A DNA stretch of 64,000 nucleotides from Micrasema longulum (GCA_022494885.1 JAGVSM010000226.1:118730-182729), one strand, 5' to 3'; shown: positions 1 through 10,659, numbered from the stretch's first letter. Notes: generated from the sequence alone by a model not told the origin. Made by a program: numbers and translations.

Positions 1-60
1 ACTGAACTCCTTCGAAACGGCTTAACCGATTTACGTGCGGTTTTCAGAAATAAGTAGATC
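1..60. repeat. Possible fragment of a dispersed insect repeat
   Basis: The window opens with a phrase (ctccttcgaaacggcttaac, followed by cgattt) that resembles the 'cggctnaaccgattt' signature often met in insect dispersed repeats. Only the edge is present, so class and limits cannot be given. This rests on general recall of such repeats, with no second copy inside the window. Confidence 0.3.
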
Positions 61-244
61 TTTGCGTAAAAATTAAAATTAAAGTAAAATTTTTCAATCA
101 CATTTGTAAAAAAAAAGTTAGAAGCATAAACCTTTTTTCACCGACCTACCAGTATTGCATTCGACGATAATGCAAATACAAAAAAAATAGAAAAGATGTT
201 GTTTTTTGTGTTTAAAAAAGTTTGTTTTTTCATCTTTTCAATTT

Positions 245-928
245 TAGACAGTTGACTCAGAATAAAGGTCCAGATGAGTCTATAAACTTACCTAAACTCC
301 AAACTCTCCAAACTCGAAGGAATATGACTGATGCCATTTTTATGTATAAAACTTTGAATAACATGATAGATTGCCCTAAGATTCTGTCACTTATTAATTT
401 TAGAGTCCCAGTAACGCAGACCAGAAACCAATCTCTTTTTAAAATTTCTAAATGTAAAACTAAATCTTTTCAAAATTTATTTGTAAATAGAACCTGCCAT
501 ATGTGTAATCAGAAATTAAATTGTATTGATATTAATAACATATCTTTAACTTTCTTTAAAAGTGAAATTTCCAAAAATTATTCAAGTTATGGTGTTGCGC
601 CTTGAATCCGTAGCCTATATTATACAGGTGATGTGAAGTTCTTAATGTAGGCACATAATAAATGAACACTGTATGGTCAACTAAAGTTGTATTATTTATT
701 GTAATGTGCAACTGTGTGACGAATATTCATTTACATTTCTAGTAATATTATAAGTTTTGTATGATTAGTTATTTTATGTTATGTATAATTTTTACGTGAC
801 AACATTTACAATAACAATATTATGTGAAAGCCTCTAATTGGACTTTATGATATGTATTTATGGTATAATTGATTCTTATAAATGTCTGTTGGCTTTCCAA
901 TGAAATAAAAAATAAAAATAAAAATCTT
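245..928 (+). mobile_element. LINE 3' end, family A, C-terminal RT remnant plus 3'UTR
   Basis: An open frame to the stop at 605 gives about 115 residues typical of the region after the reverse transcriptase domain of jockey/CR1-group non-LTR elements. Features are a 'TLQTRRN..D..F.YKTLNN..DCP.ILSLINFRVP' pattern ending NYSSYGVAP. A 3'UTR follows, and the copy ends in an A/T tail of AAATA-like units (about 902-925) after the phrase 'gtctgttggctttccaatga'. The same C-terminal peptide, UTR phrase (taatgtgcaactntgngacna) and end recur at 10660-11440, which defines the family. The 5' part (endonuclease and RT core) is missing. The copy is dead. Confidence 0.72.
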
Positions 929-1109
929 GGAAAAGTAAACATGGATTTGTATTTTGATAAAGAGTGTGAATAAATAAATTAATAAATAATGATTACAATC
1001 AACATTCGCTTTTTATGGATCACAATCAGATTTTTTCTTACATTCCTTATAATTTCTTCATATTTATTTCTTTGTACTGGATTTTCAATATACGAGTACT
1101 TTAATAATA

Positions 1110-1400
1110 TAAACTGACATTCAACACATTTTTAAAAATCGCATTCATGAATAAAGTGAACCCATGTTGGTGAAAAGAGCCAAGTTTGACATTAGCAAAA
1201 AGAATTCTGTATTTGAAAATGAATTATTTTATGTTTCAAAACTCAACCATAAACAAGTACCTGGGTACCTACTTAAATTCAATATTTGAATATTGATAAT
1301 ATTTTTTTTTTGACTTTAGTCATAAACAAGTACCCACTTATCCTTATTATCATATTTTATTTTCGACATCCAGTAAGAATTTGAACTAATTTGATTACTT
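1110..1400 (+). repeat. Dispersed repeat G, copy 1
   Basis: This stretch is matched in reverse complement at 22560-22805. Shared landmarks, in order, are an 'aactgacatt' block, 'gttggt', 'gtttgacattngcaaaaa', and two 'cataaacaagtacc' phrases (about 1247-1275 and 1319-1341) that run into palindromic GGTACCTA motifs. It has no coding capacity. Its class is unknown; a non-autonomous DNA element is possible. Confidence 0.55.
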
Positions 1401-1930
1401 ATCATAAATGTTTAAATATCGCTAATTTGAAAATATTTTCCTGTTTTAGTACACAACTCTTTTACGTTACTCCTTTGATGAATTTCTTACTTTATGTTTA
1501 GTATCGCGAATTATATTAATGTGTTGTTGAAAAATTTTTTTCAATTGTGTTGCTAATTTATTATACTACATATTATGAAAATAGTGTTTTTCTGAAATAC
1601 AATAAACTCCATGCAGAGCTTTCAAAGCTCCATTAAGATGGTTAAGTGTGACCGTAACTCATCTCCGAAATGTCCCCTACCTACTACAAATACATTCCGT
1701 CACGAGATTCCATTAAAGGGTGCGTGTTAGGGCGGGGGTAGGGCGAAAGAAGGCTAGGGGAGGTGTTATGTTTTGTATTCGGAAATCTTTTAGTACTGGG
1801 CAACGCTAATTCATCTGGGCCTGTGACCAGATGGGGAAATAACTACTGCTGTCTCACGCATGGTATCAAAGACTGTCGCCAAAAGGGTGGTGGTTTAAAA
1901 TTTTCTAAACAACAATATTTACGTATAACA
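1400..1930. other. Gene-free stretch with a G-rich patch
   Basis: No convincing gene is seen. A G-rich run at 1718-1744 (GGG, GGG, GGGGG, GGG with loops of 9, 1 and 2 bases) stands out in AT-rich DNA and could form a quadruplex. The open frame starting at 1763 is probably fortuitous until it enters the LINE homology at about 1930. Confidence 0.35.
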
Positions 1931-2365
1931 ATATATGATATGAAGAACACAAGAAAACGGATTACTGAAATCAATTCGTTTACAGAAAATGCGATGTATG
2001 ACAGGGTTACGAATGATGAATTCAAGCATGAGTGTAAATCTGGGTCAGGTATAATTAATAAGATTAAGAAAAGATCTCTGAGATGGTTTGGTCATGAAGA
2101 ACATATGGACGACGGAAAAATAGTAAAACTAGTATATATGGCAAAAATAAAAGGTAACGCGAGACAAGGACGACCAAGGAAGACGTAGAATGATCAAATA
2201 CACCAAAATATAAGGCCCGGTCGTGTCAAAAGCAAGCAGAACCGAAGGGCATGTACGACATGATGTATGAATGTGGAAGAAGCTAGAAATGTATGCCAGG
2301 ATAGACGCGTGTGGTGGTCTATTCTCTCTGCATACCCCTACTTTAAAATAACGCGATTGTAGTAG
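1930..2365 (+). mobile_element. RTE-like LINE 3' end, C-terminal domain (copy 1)
   Basis: The translation carries the C-terminal signature of RTE-type LINEs: AMYDRVTN, IINKIKKRSLRWFGH and GRPRKT, followed after a stop by RRACTT, CMNVEEARNVC and SILSAYPY in the same frame. Related copies are at 30835-31310, 38270-38610, 47085-47225, 47769-48190 and 50622-50822. The copy ends near 2365 in a short GTA microsatellite (gtagtagtac), the kind of simple 3' tail typical of RTE elements. The RT core and endonuclease are absent, and an in-frame stop after GRPRKT shows it is inactive. Confidence 0.75.
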
Positions 2366-2399
2366 TAGTACAGGGCTTATGACGTGTCATTTGCTGGTT

Positions 2400-2640
2400 T
2401 AAGAGGTTTGGATGAATCTCATCCGCATCAATAAAGGTTTCAGCTTTTTAACTTCAGAAAGATCAACAGATGGAACAATTAAGAGAATACAGATGTTTAA
2501 ACATAGATAAAATGGTAAACGTTACACAGTGTGTAAAGCGGCCACTCAAACCCGCCGACGACAGATCATAAGCCTTGTAAATGCCAAGACTTCTATATTT
2601 CCTTCTTTAATAGATCTTTGAAGAGGACCGGCGTTCTGAC
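2400..2640 (-). repeat. 395-bp hinge repeat, reverse-orientation partial copy
   Basis: Shows the family landmarks in reverse order: 'gaatctcatccgcatcaataaaggtttcag', 'cacagtgtgtaaagnggccac', 'aaacc.gcc..gac..atcataagcc' and 'gccnagacttctatatt'. The strand is arbitrary: plus is defined as the copy at 33041. Non-coding. Confidence 0.7.
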
Positions 2641-2779
2641 TTTTCTTCATGTAAACCTATTCCCGTATTTTTCCCTTGATTATGGTACTAGTGTAGTAAT
2701 TTTTTTCCAAATTCAGACATTTCCTATTGGTGTGTTTAAATAATTTTGCTTTTTGGAAAAAAATAAAATTAAAATGGAA

Positions 2780-3075
2780 ATTTGATCTGCCGTCGGTATA
2801 CAAATATGATTAATGATTTTGAAAAACATAAAAAGTACAGACACTGAAAATGGAATATTTTGCTATGTAACTTTTTCTTTAAAAAAAATAATCGGATTTG
2901 GATTGCGAAAAATGGGACAGTTAAATTCGATTTTTGAGCTAGGCAAACTCAGTCCAACGCGACGTGCAGGTTTCGAACAGTATTAGGGAGACATTTGCGA
3001 GGGAGTGTCAGAAAAATAATGTTCAAATACCCATTCATAAAAATTTCCGGAAACCGTCTACCCTCTAAGTATATG
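2780..3075 (+). repeat. Dispersed repeat B, copy 1
   Basis: Matches 62540-62850 in the same orientation. Shared blocks are 'gacactgaaaat', 'gcgaaaaatgggaca', 'agctaggnnaaa', 'gggagncatttgncanaggagtg', 'cagaaaaanaatgttc' and 'ttcnngaaaccgtc'. No frame codes through it. It abuts a copy of the 395-bp repeat. Class unknown. Confidence 0.6.
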
Positions 3076-3600
3076 AAAAATGTTTTGAGTTTGTCTAAAT
3101 TTTTGTAAACAAGGACTGGATTGAACCCCCTAGGGAGCTGTTTAAGATTACATGACATATTTATTTCTGTTGTCAACATAAACAGCTCCCTAGGTATGTT
3201 GATCTAGTCCTTGTTAAGAAAGTTTTGAACAAACTCATAACTTTGATGATAATCCGCCTGGTCCAAGAAGAAGCATAAAAATGAAAAATATTTTCTGGCG
3301 TTGCGAAGTATTAAGGTGAAATAATTAAATCAGATGAATCTCACCCTCATCAATAAAGGTTTCAGCTCTTTAACTACACACACATCAACAGCTGGAAGAA
3401 TCAAAATAATATGGATGTTTAAATATAAGATACAGAATGGCCACTCAAACAAGCCAATGACATGTAAACCCTGTAGATGCGTAGACTTCTATATTTTCTT
3501 ATCTTATAAATGAATTATCTTTGTTGTTACAAACTCTAAATAAATATAACTCCCTCGGGGGTTGAATCCAGTCCATGTCTTCAAAAAATTGAACCCACTC
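3076..3600 (-). repeat. 395-bp hinge repeat with inverted terminal modules
   Basis: Begins with an inverted pair of hinge modules: 'ccccctagggagctgtttaa' at about 3126 and 'aacagctccctagg' at about 3181, about 35 bp apart. It then runs through 'ggcgttgcgaagtatt', 'gatgaatctcaccctcatca', 'caataaaggtttcagctctt' and 'cctgtagatgcgtagacttc'. It closes with another hinge-type module, 'ctccctcgggggttgaatcc'. This is one of the longer copies. Non-coding; the minus-strand frame here (2949-3179) is fortuitous. Confidence 0.7.
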
Positions 3601-3612
3601 GTCTAGTCAACC

Positions 3613-3742
3613 AAGTCAGGTTATGGTCCTGTGGCTAGTGTCTCAGACTCAGAGAAAAAAAGTCCGTGGTTCGAATCCCACTCTACCCCAACTTGATTCC
3701 CATTTTCTAATGGTGAGCTATTTACAACTCGATAAAAATCAT
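3613..3742 (+). mobile_element. tRNA-derived SINE A
   Basis: The head has RNA polymerase III-type boxes: an A-box-like gtggctagtgtc and a B box ggttcgaatcc at 3668-3678. The body is 'ctctaccccaacttgattcc' then 'cattttctaatggtgagcta' and 'tttacaactcg', ending in A-rich sequence. Related copies are at 18950-19015, 29097-29225, 30425-30515 and 49769-49912, plus a fragment at 21178-21220. Confidence 0.75.
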
Positions 3743-3744
3743 AC

Positions 3745-4650
3745 AAACGCAAATATTTCTTTTCCTTTAAAAAAAAAAAACTTAAAATATTGCTAAATAT
3801 TAATCTTCATATTTTTATTTGTTTTAATATTGTTTTATGTCGTTAATCGTCTTTTTTTATTATTAATCTTTGTATTCACGCAAGTTTGTCAAATGTATTA
3901 AAAATTATTTTATCATATTACGTCTTTTCATACACAGCGCATATTTTAGTTAACAAAATAAAAATGTGTTTTCCCCTCCAACCGGAAATGGAGGAAAAGT
4001 ATTTTATATCATTTACTATGTCCACAATAGTCCAACCCTTAGTTAAGCGATCTGTGGTGTACGAAGAAAGCTTTCACAACGAATGCGTGTCCTAATATTT
4101 ATTTAATTGTATTTTTGGGTTGTTTACAAAGTTAGTGTATTATTTGTTCATATGAGCTGGGATATGGCAATTTATTAAGGATTCTAACAATATGGAGCAG
4201 ATACATTTTAGCTTGTTGATGTTTTTTGATCAATAAATTTTCATGGATGTATAGCCACGATACGATCCGCCTCTTCATCAATACACTCACCAGATAAATA
4301 ACTTAATACTATCTCTACCGTAGAAAAAATAACCGGTAAGTGTTTTCACTATACTAATATTGATTGCATTACATTTAGAATTAATGTGAATACCCGAATA
4401 AAAAGAGCATTTTATAAGGTTGAGTGCGTTTCAGCTTTTTAGCTAATTAATTGATTTATTTTGTTTTTTTTTACAATTTTTTAGTGTACATTTGATACAT
4501 TTTAAATTGAATTATATATAATTTCATTACAAAAAAAAATCCCACGTAGGAATGACCTGTTCGTAGGTATACTAAATCTAAAATACATTATGAAATCTAT
4601 GGTGTTGATGCATTTATAAATACATTAATTATATATATATTAGCCACTAA
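3745..4650. other. Gene-free AT-rich stretch
   Basis: No gene, RNA or repeat copy recognised. The open frame at 3886-4095 is short, has no family features and sits in AT-rich DNA. Confidence 0.5.
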
Positions 4651-4653
4651 TGT

Positions 4654-4845
4654 AATTGTAAACGAAGAACTAAAACTTGTAAACAAGTATAGTAAAGTAC
4701 ATTATAAACATGGACATAATACGAGAATATCAGAAAAATATCATATACAACTTTCTAACACAAGACAAGGACAGTCGAGACTAATAAACCAGGGACTGAA
4801 ATTGAACAATAAACTACCAGACAAAACTAAACAAAAGACTTAACA
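4654..4845 (+). mobile_element. LINE C-terminal fragment (post-RT)
   Basis: One frame reads ELKLVNKYSKVHYKHGHNTR, then about 25 residues on, SRLINQGLKLNNKLPD, and a stop. This is the usual end of jockey/CR1/Rex-like ORF2 proteins (HNTR motif followed by a 'G.KL.N.LP' box). It is too short for an ATG-started ORF. It is followed by A-rich sequence and lacks the RT core. Confidence 0.6.
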
Positions 4846-5040
4846 AAACAGTATGAATAAAAAAAAAAAAATTATATTTTTTAAATAAATGTAATAATTC
4901 ATAGGGGTTAAAAAAAACCCCAAATAAAAATTTAAAAAAACAATTAATTTTAAAAAATCTGAGTACGTGGGAAATATGATATAGAAAAAAATCGTGATGA
5001 GCGGTAATGGTTTACATAAAAAAAATATTTAATATAATAT

Positions 5041-5309
5041 CATCACCATCATCATTCCCTCTCCATACCTTATAGTGCATAGGGCACTGCATTTGTTCAC
5101 CGATTGCAGCGTATCTTGATCATTTTTGTTACATAAAGGTAAGATGATTAGTCTTGCGCTTCAGGTATCAGTCCAGGGACTATAAAATATTTAAGTTTTA
5201 AAACACCCCTTTAAATAAACATTTTATATCAACCATGTTGGGAATCGAACCCGCGACATCTTGCATGGTAGGCAAACGCGCTGACTATTATTACACCACG
5301 AGGCCGACT
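5041..5309 (-). mobile_element. tRNA-derived SINE B, copy 1
   Basis: Read on the minus strand, the element has a tRNA-like head (5225-5309) with a B box GGGTTCGATTCC and a 'gtggtgtaat' A-box region. A body follows that contains 'ctgaagcgcaagactaatca', 'gttacctt'-type and 'tgcactataaggtatggaga' blocks. A close copy is at 15433-15695, and body-related copies are at 37755-37890 and 54303-54540. The tRNA-like part is not a working tRNA because it continues into the SINE body. Confidence 0.75.
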
Positions 5310-6200
5310 TACAATTTAAGACTTATTATTTATTTATTCGAAACTATGAGCTAATTATTATTGTGAATATTCATTAAATAGAAAATTAACTACTTTTTCA
5401 AATTGAGAACTCGTTTTACAAAATGCGACATTTGCTTAAAACATAATTTTTCTGGGAAGGGTTTTTTGCGATTTACATGAAATCGCATGAAAAACATTTA
5501 TTTTTTGCCTTACAACTTTACCTGAATGCAATCCAATTGTGAGATTACAATTTGTTTTTATATTTTATAAGCACCCAATATAAATGTTCTAAATTAGAGA
5601 AAGACACACGATAAAAAATAGTTTTCTCAAAACACGATATTGTATCGTGTTAGAATTTAATAATTTGCAAACCAGTTTTTAGCGTGTTTTGGTGAGTTTT
5701 CAGGTAATCAATGCGCCTCAATGCGGGTTTAAAATATTTAAAAAAACAAAACGTCACGGGGGCAAATGTCATGTTAAAAAATAAAAACCCTCAATTAATC
5801 GAAACATTGGTATGTAAAATTAATTTTAAAAATTCACGCAAAACTGTACATCTACATACAATACTTCCGAAATGATAATTTCAATTATTTTTTATTATAC
5901 GTATGTTTTTTATAATTTATGTATTTTTAGCACATATATAAATACTTAACACTTTGGTACCGGCCAAATACAGATAAAATTTACCCCGTGCCCGGCCCAT
6001 TTTTGTGAAATTTCATGCTTTGTGAAGGGTTTCTTAAAAGTGTCATAATTATCAAAATACTAGGTTAAATTAATTGAAATTTCTCAGATTAATTTAAAAT
6101 AATTAAATAAATTAATAGTTTCGCCAACATTGGCCTTTATGGAGAGCCACATTGTGCATTGCAATGTTCGTACATATACAGGGCCTCCCTCCTTTTTTTG
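5310..6200. other. Gene-free AT-rich stretch
   Basis: No coding region or repeat copy recognised. A short 'ggtaccggcc' segment near 5957 is more GC-rich but has no visible partner. Confidence 0.45.
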
Positions 6201-6204
6201 TGCT

Positions 6205-6426
6205 TTGTATCCCAGATCCGTGTAAACACATGGTTATAATAACCATGCGTTGTGTCCCGGTCCCGCGTTTTTACGTGGTTTACCAGCAGCAAAAATTTAC
6301 TAATAAAAGTCACTAGATGTCAATAAAATGCACTTTTATAGACAGCTGGTAAACCACGTGAAAACACGGGACCGGGACCCAACGCATGGTTATACAATCA
6401 CGTGTTTACACGGCTCCAGGATACAA
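6205..6426. mobile_element. Palindromic MITE (about 80-bp inverted arms)
   Basis: Left arm 6205-6287 and right arm 6342-6426 are near-complete reverse complements around an unpaired centre of about 55 bp. Examples are TTGTATCC...CCGTGTAAACAC against GTGTTTACACGG...GGATACAA, and CGTGGTTTACCAGC against GCTGGTAAACCACGTG. The outer flanks are tgtgct and gtgtta, suggesting but not proving a short target duplication. It has no coding capacity. Size and architecture match 58787-59009, but the arm sequences differ. Confidence 0.8.
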
Positions 6427-6469
6427 GTGTTAATATTTATGAAGTAAATATAAAACTCTTAAATTTATT

Positions 6470-6614
6470 TAGCAATGCATTTATAATTATAGGTTTTTTT
6501 TGTTACTGTTTTATAAATAAAGAAGTCAGAATTCATTAAAACATTAAAAAATCTCCTTTCCAGAACAGGCTGAGCCATGTTAGATAAAGACATTTCTAAC
6601 CAGAGGACGCTACG
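6470..6614 (+). repeat. Dispersed repeat H, copy 1
   Basis: Contains the phrase 'gaacaggctgagccatgtta' then gat, which also occurs at 24232-24255. The two copies share upstream 'ttataatta..ggtttt' and 'gttactgttttat' blocks. A weaker copy lies at 31400-31520. It stops exactly where the left inverted repeat of the THAP element begins at 6615, so the THAP element probably inserted into it. Confidence 0.5.
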
Positions 6615-7412
6615 CATAGAATTAAGAATAGTCTAGAAACCGCATACGCGCACTAAACTGAAAACTACTATTAAAATAATAGTTTTACGTTTGGACCCAT
6701 TAGTTTCTCTGTAGACGTCGCTCAGTACGCAACTCCTGATTTGAATTCAACTATGCCGTGTTGTGTCCTTTTCAAGTGTAGAAATACTGCTAGGATCTTA
6801 AAGAAATAGGATTGTAATACATTTCACGTGTAATTAGCAAACGAATGTTTAAGTAGCAAATGCATTACTTAAAAATTGTTTTTTTTCCGCCTGTCAGATT
6901 GTCGAAGAAACAAAATGGAAATTTTGTTAGTGTTGCCAGGGGAGTAAATTTTTTTACCCTACTTTGCTCATCTAATGAAATAACTAATGAAAATTAGACC
7001 TCGGATTAAACAACGCCTTGGGTGACATTTGATCAAACATTATCTTCAAAACATTAAATTTTATTTAACAGGATATAAAAATATCAGTTTTATGTAAAAT
7101 AAAATTTGTTTTATATTTTAAGTTCAGAGTTCATTAATTGAATTACTATTATTTAATGACCCTTTACTTATTTACTCTGTTGTGTAAATCAATGTTTCCA
7201 CGTGCACAATACAATTTAAGAGAAATCAACAGATTGCCATTTTTTATCTTACATTTGAGTTATGATTATTTTTTTTCCCATCAAGCAACATAACGTGGTG
7301 CTATCATGAATGCGCGCGGCGAAATTAGGACATAGTGGAGGGGATTATTGGATACAGTCCGATGTGTTTAAATATGATTCTACGCTCCTTCTGGACTATT
7401 CTTAATTCTATG
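6615..7412 (+). mobile_element. P-superfamily-like element with THAP-type exon, copy 1
   Basis: Terminal inverted repeats of 24 bp start CATAGAATTAAGAATAGTC at 6615 and end in the reverse complement at 7412, with one mismatch (T/C at position 20). The ends are CA...TG, as in P elements. The interior holds a small hairpin (about 6662-6687) and a reading frame beginning MPCCVLFKC, then non-coding sequence with no transposase core. The copy at 28464-29092 shares about 620 bp of the left part. The 8-bp flanks do not match (acgctacg, ttcttacc), so a target duplication is not shown. It is inferred to be a non-autonomous derivative of a THAP-transposase element. Confidence 0.65.
6753..6827 (+). pseudogene. 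THAP-like first exon, with a stop
   Basis: Reads MPCCVLFKCRNTARILKK, stop, DCNTFH. The C-x4-C spacing near the start and the FH near the end fit the first zinc ligands and the conserved 'FH' of a THAP C2CH DNA-binding domain. FH is followed directly by GTGTAA, a plausible 5' splice site, the point where THAP exons are often split. The in-frame stop after KK shows this copy is broken, unlike the one at 28610. Confidence 0.5.
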
Positions 7413-7524
7413 TTCTTACCGCTATCATATAAAGTTTCCGCTTAAGTGTCATTAGCATTAATATCATCACCGCATCCAATATCCAATCTTGATCACAAAG
7501 CCAAAAGAAAGAATAACGTAGCAA

Positions 7525-7630
7525 TAATGTAAATGCCTAGACTTCCATTTTTCCTTCTCAATAATGTTGCAACTGTGGAAACCCAGCCTGTCTACAAATA
7601 TTTAGATTTACTCAAAACAATTTTTGTTCA
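7525..7630 (-). repeat. 395-bp hinge repeat, short fragment
   Basis: Contains 'aatgcctagacttcc', 'ccttctcaa', a degraded hinge and 'cctgtctacaaatatttaga', in the reverse order of the family. Confidence 0.5.
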
Positions 7631-8149
7631 TTTTTTATTTTAACGAAATCGCAAGATTTTCTTGCCTTCAAACATTTTAACAAATGGTTCATCCGCAGTA
7701 CTGAACCAACATATACGATTTTCAATTAAATTTCTAGGCATCTCACGATCAAGTTTTACTTCACTAAGATGGTTACTGTTTTGGCTTATGGAAACCGAGT
7801 TAGCTGAAGTTAGTATCTGCAGGCGGTATCCTAATTCTTTACAAGAAAGGCAAAGTCATTTTAGGTCCTGGTAATTTAATCTCATCACTTAATAGGATTC
7901 CATAAAGGATAACATTATGTGCAGGTCCCTAACGACCAGCTTAAAACGGGATCGTAAAATGTATTAGAAATTATTATTTCATCAGAGTAACGGGGTCCTT
8001 TAATTAATATTTATAAATTATCCAAACCCTTTAACACTTGAAAACTGAAACAATTTGCCGTATTGGTTTTCACCTTAACCCTTTCAGGCCTTAAAGAGGT
8101 AAACCCTAGGACCTTCCAGGTAGCATATTTTTTCAATAACTTTTTTATT
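7631..8149. other. Gene-free stretch
   Basis: The open frame 7662-7874 has no recognisable features. Nothing else is seen apart from a 'ttaaccctttcagg' motif near 8075 that resembles a TTAA-type element end, without a visible partner. Confidence 0.4.
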
Positions 8150-8526
8150 ACTTATTATATTTCCCAACCATTTTAATAGAAGTAAAATCTGCTATTCATC
8201 AAATCTTCTAAGACCACTTTTGTTTTTATGCCCCAATGTCCAGAAAGTGTAGATTGGTCAATTTGTGACACAACTTGGAAATCTTTGGGATGGATCTCTT
8301 CGTCACTAAAACAGTGTGGGATAAAGATGGATTGGCATGATTAAGCTCGAAATCTTATATGTTGATCGTATTTATGAATCTATAGTATACCATTATTTTA
8401 TTTCCTTTGTTGTCATTGCTACATAATTTTATGATCTTTTTGTTCAGTTTCTTGAACACATTTTTTTTCATACGAGTATAACTGCTGTATTTAGTTTAGG
8501 CAGTTTACATAATAAATAAATAAATA
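8150..8526 (+). mobile_element. LINE 3' end, family C, copy 1
   Basis: Matches 24950-25325 over the end of the ORF and the 3'UTR: 'cccaacca', 'aaaatctgctatt', 'aaatcttct.ag', 'cttttgtttttatgcc.caat', 'gtccagaa.gtgtagatt'. Both copies end in (AAAT)n tails after 'gg.agt..' (here 8512-8526). Stops break the frame in this copy. Confidence 0.7.
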
Positions 8527-10655
8527 CTTATGTTAAGAATGAATCAAAATGACTAAAATATTTTTCGGCCATATTCTTTCAAACATTATACAGAAATAAC
8601 ACTTTTTATTTTTTTTTCATAGTTATAAGGAACTATGAAATACTGTCGAGTAAGAAGAAAAAAAGAATACTATTTATTAGTAGTATAAGATATATTTTTG
8701 AATTCCGGTGAAAATCATTGCATTGGCCACGCCCCTCATCCGCGAATTATGTTAATTTTGAACTTTGTTTGTGACCGTTTAAATTTTTATAGAACATCGT
8801 CACGAATCTTGACGTCACAATGCCAATTATGGCGTGTTTTTCTAGGAACATATTTTTTACAATTATTTTTTTTAAGTTATGTATTAAAACATTTCTTCAC
8901 AATATCCATATTAAATTTAAATATACAATGACTTTTTCTTAATTCAGTTAGTATATATTTAGCGGTATTCGTAGTATGTGATATTTCCCTGTTAAAATTT
9001 GTCTTTGATTTAGCTCCGTGCAAACAGCATGCAAACAACAAACATTCCAATTCATCGCTCTCCAGTTGAATAAAATTTGAAATATTGGTCAGTTTGCAGG
9101 TGTGCTTTTTGCTAATTGGTGTCATTTTTCCAGCCGAAATAAAAAAAAAAACAGTTTTCACGTTTTACACTTAACATGCGTTCCTCCTCTCAACTTTCCG
9201 CTGTACCGACTCGCTAACGCGTAGCGAGAATTTATATTAGTGCTGTTCAACGTGTAACAGTGATAGCATCGCGATGTCATATGCCATCCAATCGCAACAA
9301 TATTTTTTTAATTCGTAGAAAATTATGATAAAGTTTCATAAACACTACCTGGACAGAATCGTAACGAATTATTTTTCTGAAGTCATATTTATATAATTTT
9401 AGCCACGGTATTCCTAGAACCCCCCTCAGGAGCTCGCAGATGTTTTTTTACGTTCAAGCTCGGAAAGGTTAAAGATATGAAAATATAGACGATTCACCAA
9501 AAATTAATTAAAAAACATTTTTTCAAAATAAAATAAACAAATATCACCTCACCAAGTGCATTCATATGGCTTATCTATTGAGATCTTCAAATACCATTTT
9601 TACGATTCTAGTTTTTTTCATTTAGTATAGTAAAACATCAATGTACACTTGACATATGATATATTATTACAACAGAGGTAGAGAATTTTAATTAAAAGAT
9701 CACCCTACCTTCATATAACATATGATTTATTTTGATTACAGATAATTTAAAAAAATCCGTTCAGTGCCAAATACGGCGTTTATTGGCAAAAAATAAAATT
9801 AAATAAATGCAATACAAAATAAAACAAAATGAGTATTTGACATCAAATTGAATTGCAAGAAAATAATCATAGCAGCTTCACTAGATACAAAAATACCTGT
9901 TCAAAAGCTATATTTCTTATATTAATATATATATATATATTTACTTTAGCACATTATAATAAAAATAAAGAAATAACAACGGTAAAACATTCAAAACTTT
10001 TATGAACAAGGATAAGAAAAAGAAAAAAATTAAATATAAGATGTAAATGAATATTTGATAAAAATGTCAATAAAACAAAATACAAATAAAAAAAAAAAAA
10101 ATTTGAATTGGCAACTAATAGTTTTAATTTCAAAAGCTATAAAAACAACTAAAAACCCAAGTAAAAAAATACAGATATTAAGATAATGTATAAATCAAAT
10201 GAAAAAAAATATAGACATTGAATATTGAAGATTGAAAGCAGCATTAAATTCTTATTTTTAGAACCTCATCCAGATGACTTTTTTCAATTCGGAGAAGCCA
10301 GTCCTTAACTTCAGCTGGAAATTTATTTTAGGAAAAATGAGTAATTTCTTGAAGTAGCTTGTTATACCATCGAGGTCCTATAAAACTTGAGTGTCTTTAA
10401 GCAAAAATTGTCTTCATTTGAGAAACCACAAAACTACCTTTAGTTATGGCTCTGTTTTTTTGGAGTGAAATTTAACCAGTTGAGGTTTCTTATCATCGAC
10501 ATCTTTTAACTGGGTTATAATAAATAACGGTCTAACATTTACAACTTTTTATTTCTTAAATATTGGTTCTGAAGGACACTCAATTGGTTTTTTGAAAATG
10601 ATTGAATATCGATTTATTAAAATTTTTAAATGCTAAAAAATAAATTTTCGTATTT
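8527..10655. other. Gene-free stretch, mostly very AT-rich
   Basis: No supported gene. The minus-strand frame 8877-9161 (94 aa, rich in Cys, Lys and Asn) lies beside a more GC-rich patch (9170-9300) with a small palindrome CTCGCTAACGCGTAGCGAG. It has no family I recognise and is overlapped by a plus-strand frame. A (TA)n run is at about 9925-9943, and 9500-10250 is simple A/T sequence. Confidence 0.4.
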
Positions 10656-10659
10656 GTAA

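Noticed and set aside
5225..5309. A tRNA gene on the minus strand
   Set aside because: B box and A box are present, but the same head and body recur at 15433-15695, so it is a SINE.
6607..7420. An 8-bp target duplication around THAP element copy 1
   Set aside because: The flanking octamers match at only three positions.
8814..8824. CRE-like TGACGTCA sites (also near 39234 and 60504)
   Set aside because: Three scattered 8-mers with no gene nearby are close to chance expectation and carry no supporting context.
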